Assembly (NCBI GenBank): GCA_027625915.1
Contig: JANTQA010000032.1
Coordinates: forward strand, 6,386,001 to 6,450,000
DNA from: Anaeramoeba flamelloides
Taxonomy: Eukaryota > Metamonada > Anaeramoebidae
Direction of reading: 5' to 3'
DNA: 64,000 nucleotides
Shown one piece after another: positions 63,174 through 64,000 of this stretch; within the stretch, counting starts at the first letter, position 1; each line of letters opens with the position of its first letter. The translations under genes were made by a program, and so were the position numbers. The notes beneath the pieces are model-generated. The model saw nothing but the letters and a program-made list of their open reading frames with translations. It was not told the origin of the DNA and made no database searches.

Positions 63174-64000
63174 AATTTTTTATTTTTTACAAGTATTAAG
63201 GATTTTTTTTTGATACATAGATTTTTTAACAAATTTTAAACAACGGAAATACTTAAACAGAGTCTACTTTCTATTGATTGGTTAGGTTTTTTTGAAAGTC
63301 CAGAAAAAATAGGAAAAAAACAATTTTTGTGTTTATTGTTATGATTTAGAACCAATCATCTTGTTATTTATGGGTTTGGTATGTTAGAAAGAAATTAAAA
63401 GAGCTGATTCATTCATATTAGATTATATTGAGGAGTTCGAAGAACGATGATTAATATAAATATAGCACTAGAATAATATCATTGTTTTGTGGCTTGGAAC
63501 GGATCCAAAACGAATAATAATAATAGGCAATTGTAGAACTAATGAAATGATCTAAGATGATTTTTTTTTAAATCAAGGAATAAACTCTACACAAAAAAAT
63601 AAATAAAAACTAATAGAAAACTAATTTTGTATTTTTCAAGGATACTTTAACGAACCTGTTCTTTAAAATTAATCTTTTCTTCAAATGTAAAATTAAAAAT
63701 AATGAAATTAAATTTTACTTTTTTCTCCATTCAAGAGAAAAAATTATTTAATTTTTCTATATACAAATTAGATTGTATAACATTTCAAATAGATATATTT
63801 GATTCTTTCATATGACAATCAAGAAATCTCCAAAAGGGATCAAACTTAAAACCCCGAATCTATTATATGTTCTTAACTGTGGATGATTTTGAGATATTCC
63901 TCTAAAAATTCTTAACTTGATTGAGGAAAAAAAAAATAGTTTTTTGAAAGTTTTTATTTTTATTTTTTTTTTAACCTTTTGAAAATATTATAATAAATAA
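63174..64000. other. AT-rich end of the window, no gene seen
   Basis: No open frame of ordinary composition and no recognisable repeat copy. Confidence 0.45.

Overview
The window is a very AT-rich piece of a nuclear genome from a unicellular eukaryote. It has spliceosomal introns with GT..AG ends, cytosolic ribosomal protein genes, a mitochondrial-type porin, and Lys-, Asn- and Gln-rich low-complexity proteins. The standard code fits every gene read here. I cannot fix the lineage from the sequence alone; an AT-rich amoeboid or flagellate protist is the natural guess. No tRNA, rRNA, CRISPR or prokaryotic operon was seen.

Layout: eL32 (+, 1907-2418); a repeat-rich gap to 8.8 kb; a long Q/N-rich protein with an E2F/DP-like winged-helix remnant at its N-terminus (-, 8785-11213); a gap with two inverted-repeat elements (12.9-15.2 kb); an unrecognised protein (-, 16490-17176); a VDAC-type porin (+, 21233-25799) split by a 3.7-kb intron; a repeat and microsatellite gap; uS11 (-, 29679-30757, four exons) with a small candidate gene just upstream; a four-exon S10 serine carboxypeptidase (+, 33741-41038); a Lys-rich bZIP protein (+, 43882-45267); a repeat gap; a weak small-gene candidate near 50 kb; dolichyldiphosphatase (+, 51537-52202); a ZNF622/Rei1-type pre-60S factor (+, 55958-57283); and eS25 (-, 61488-61952).

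The genes are ordinary housekeeping functions: ribosome parts (eL32, uS11, eS25) and a ribosome-assembly factor, an outer-membrane channel, a lysosomal-type peptidase, dolichol recycling for N-glycosylation, and two probable DNA-binding regulators. No operon-like cooperation is evident.

The striking part is what lies between and inside the genes. Several families of non-coding inverted-repeat elements, which look like non-autonomous DNA transposons, occur here. They include four copies of an approximately 1-kb family with long terminal inverted repeats and TTAA-like ends, a 183-bp relative, two 1.3-kb copies packed with TCGYGAT-type motifs, one 700-bp CACTA-ended element, a 913-bp element and a fold-back cluster. 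Long introns of the porin and carboxypeptidase genes host some of these. The carboxypeptidase also has a 30-nt micro-exon carrying its GGPGC oxyanion-hole motif, placed between a 3.3-kb and a 100-nt intron.
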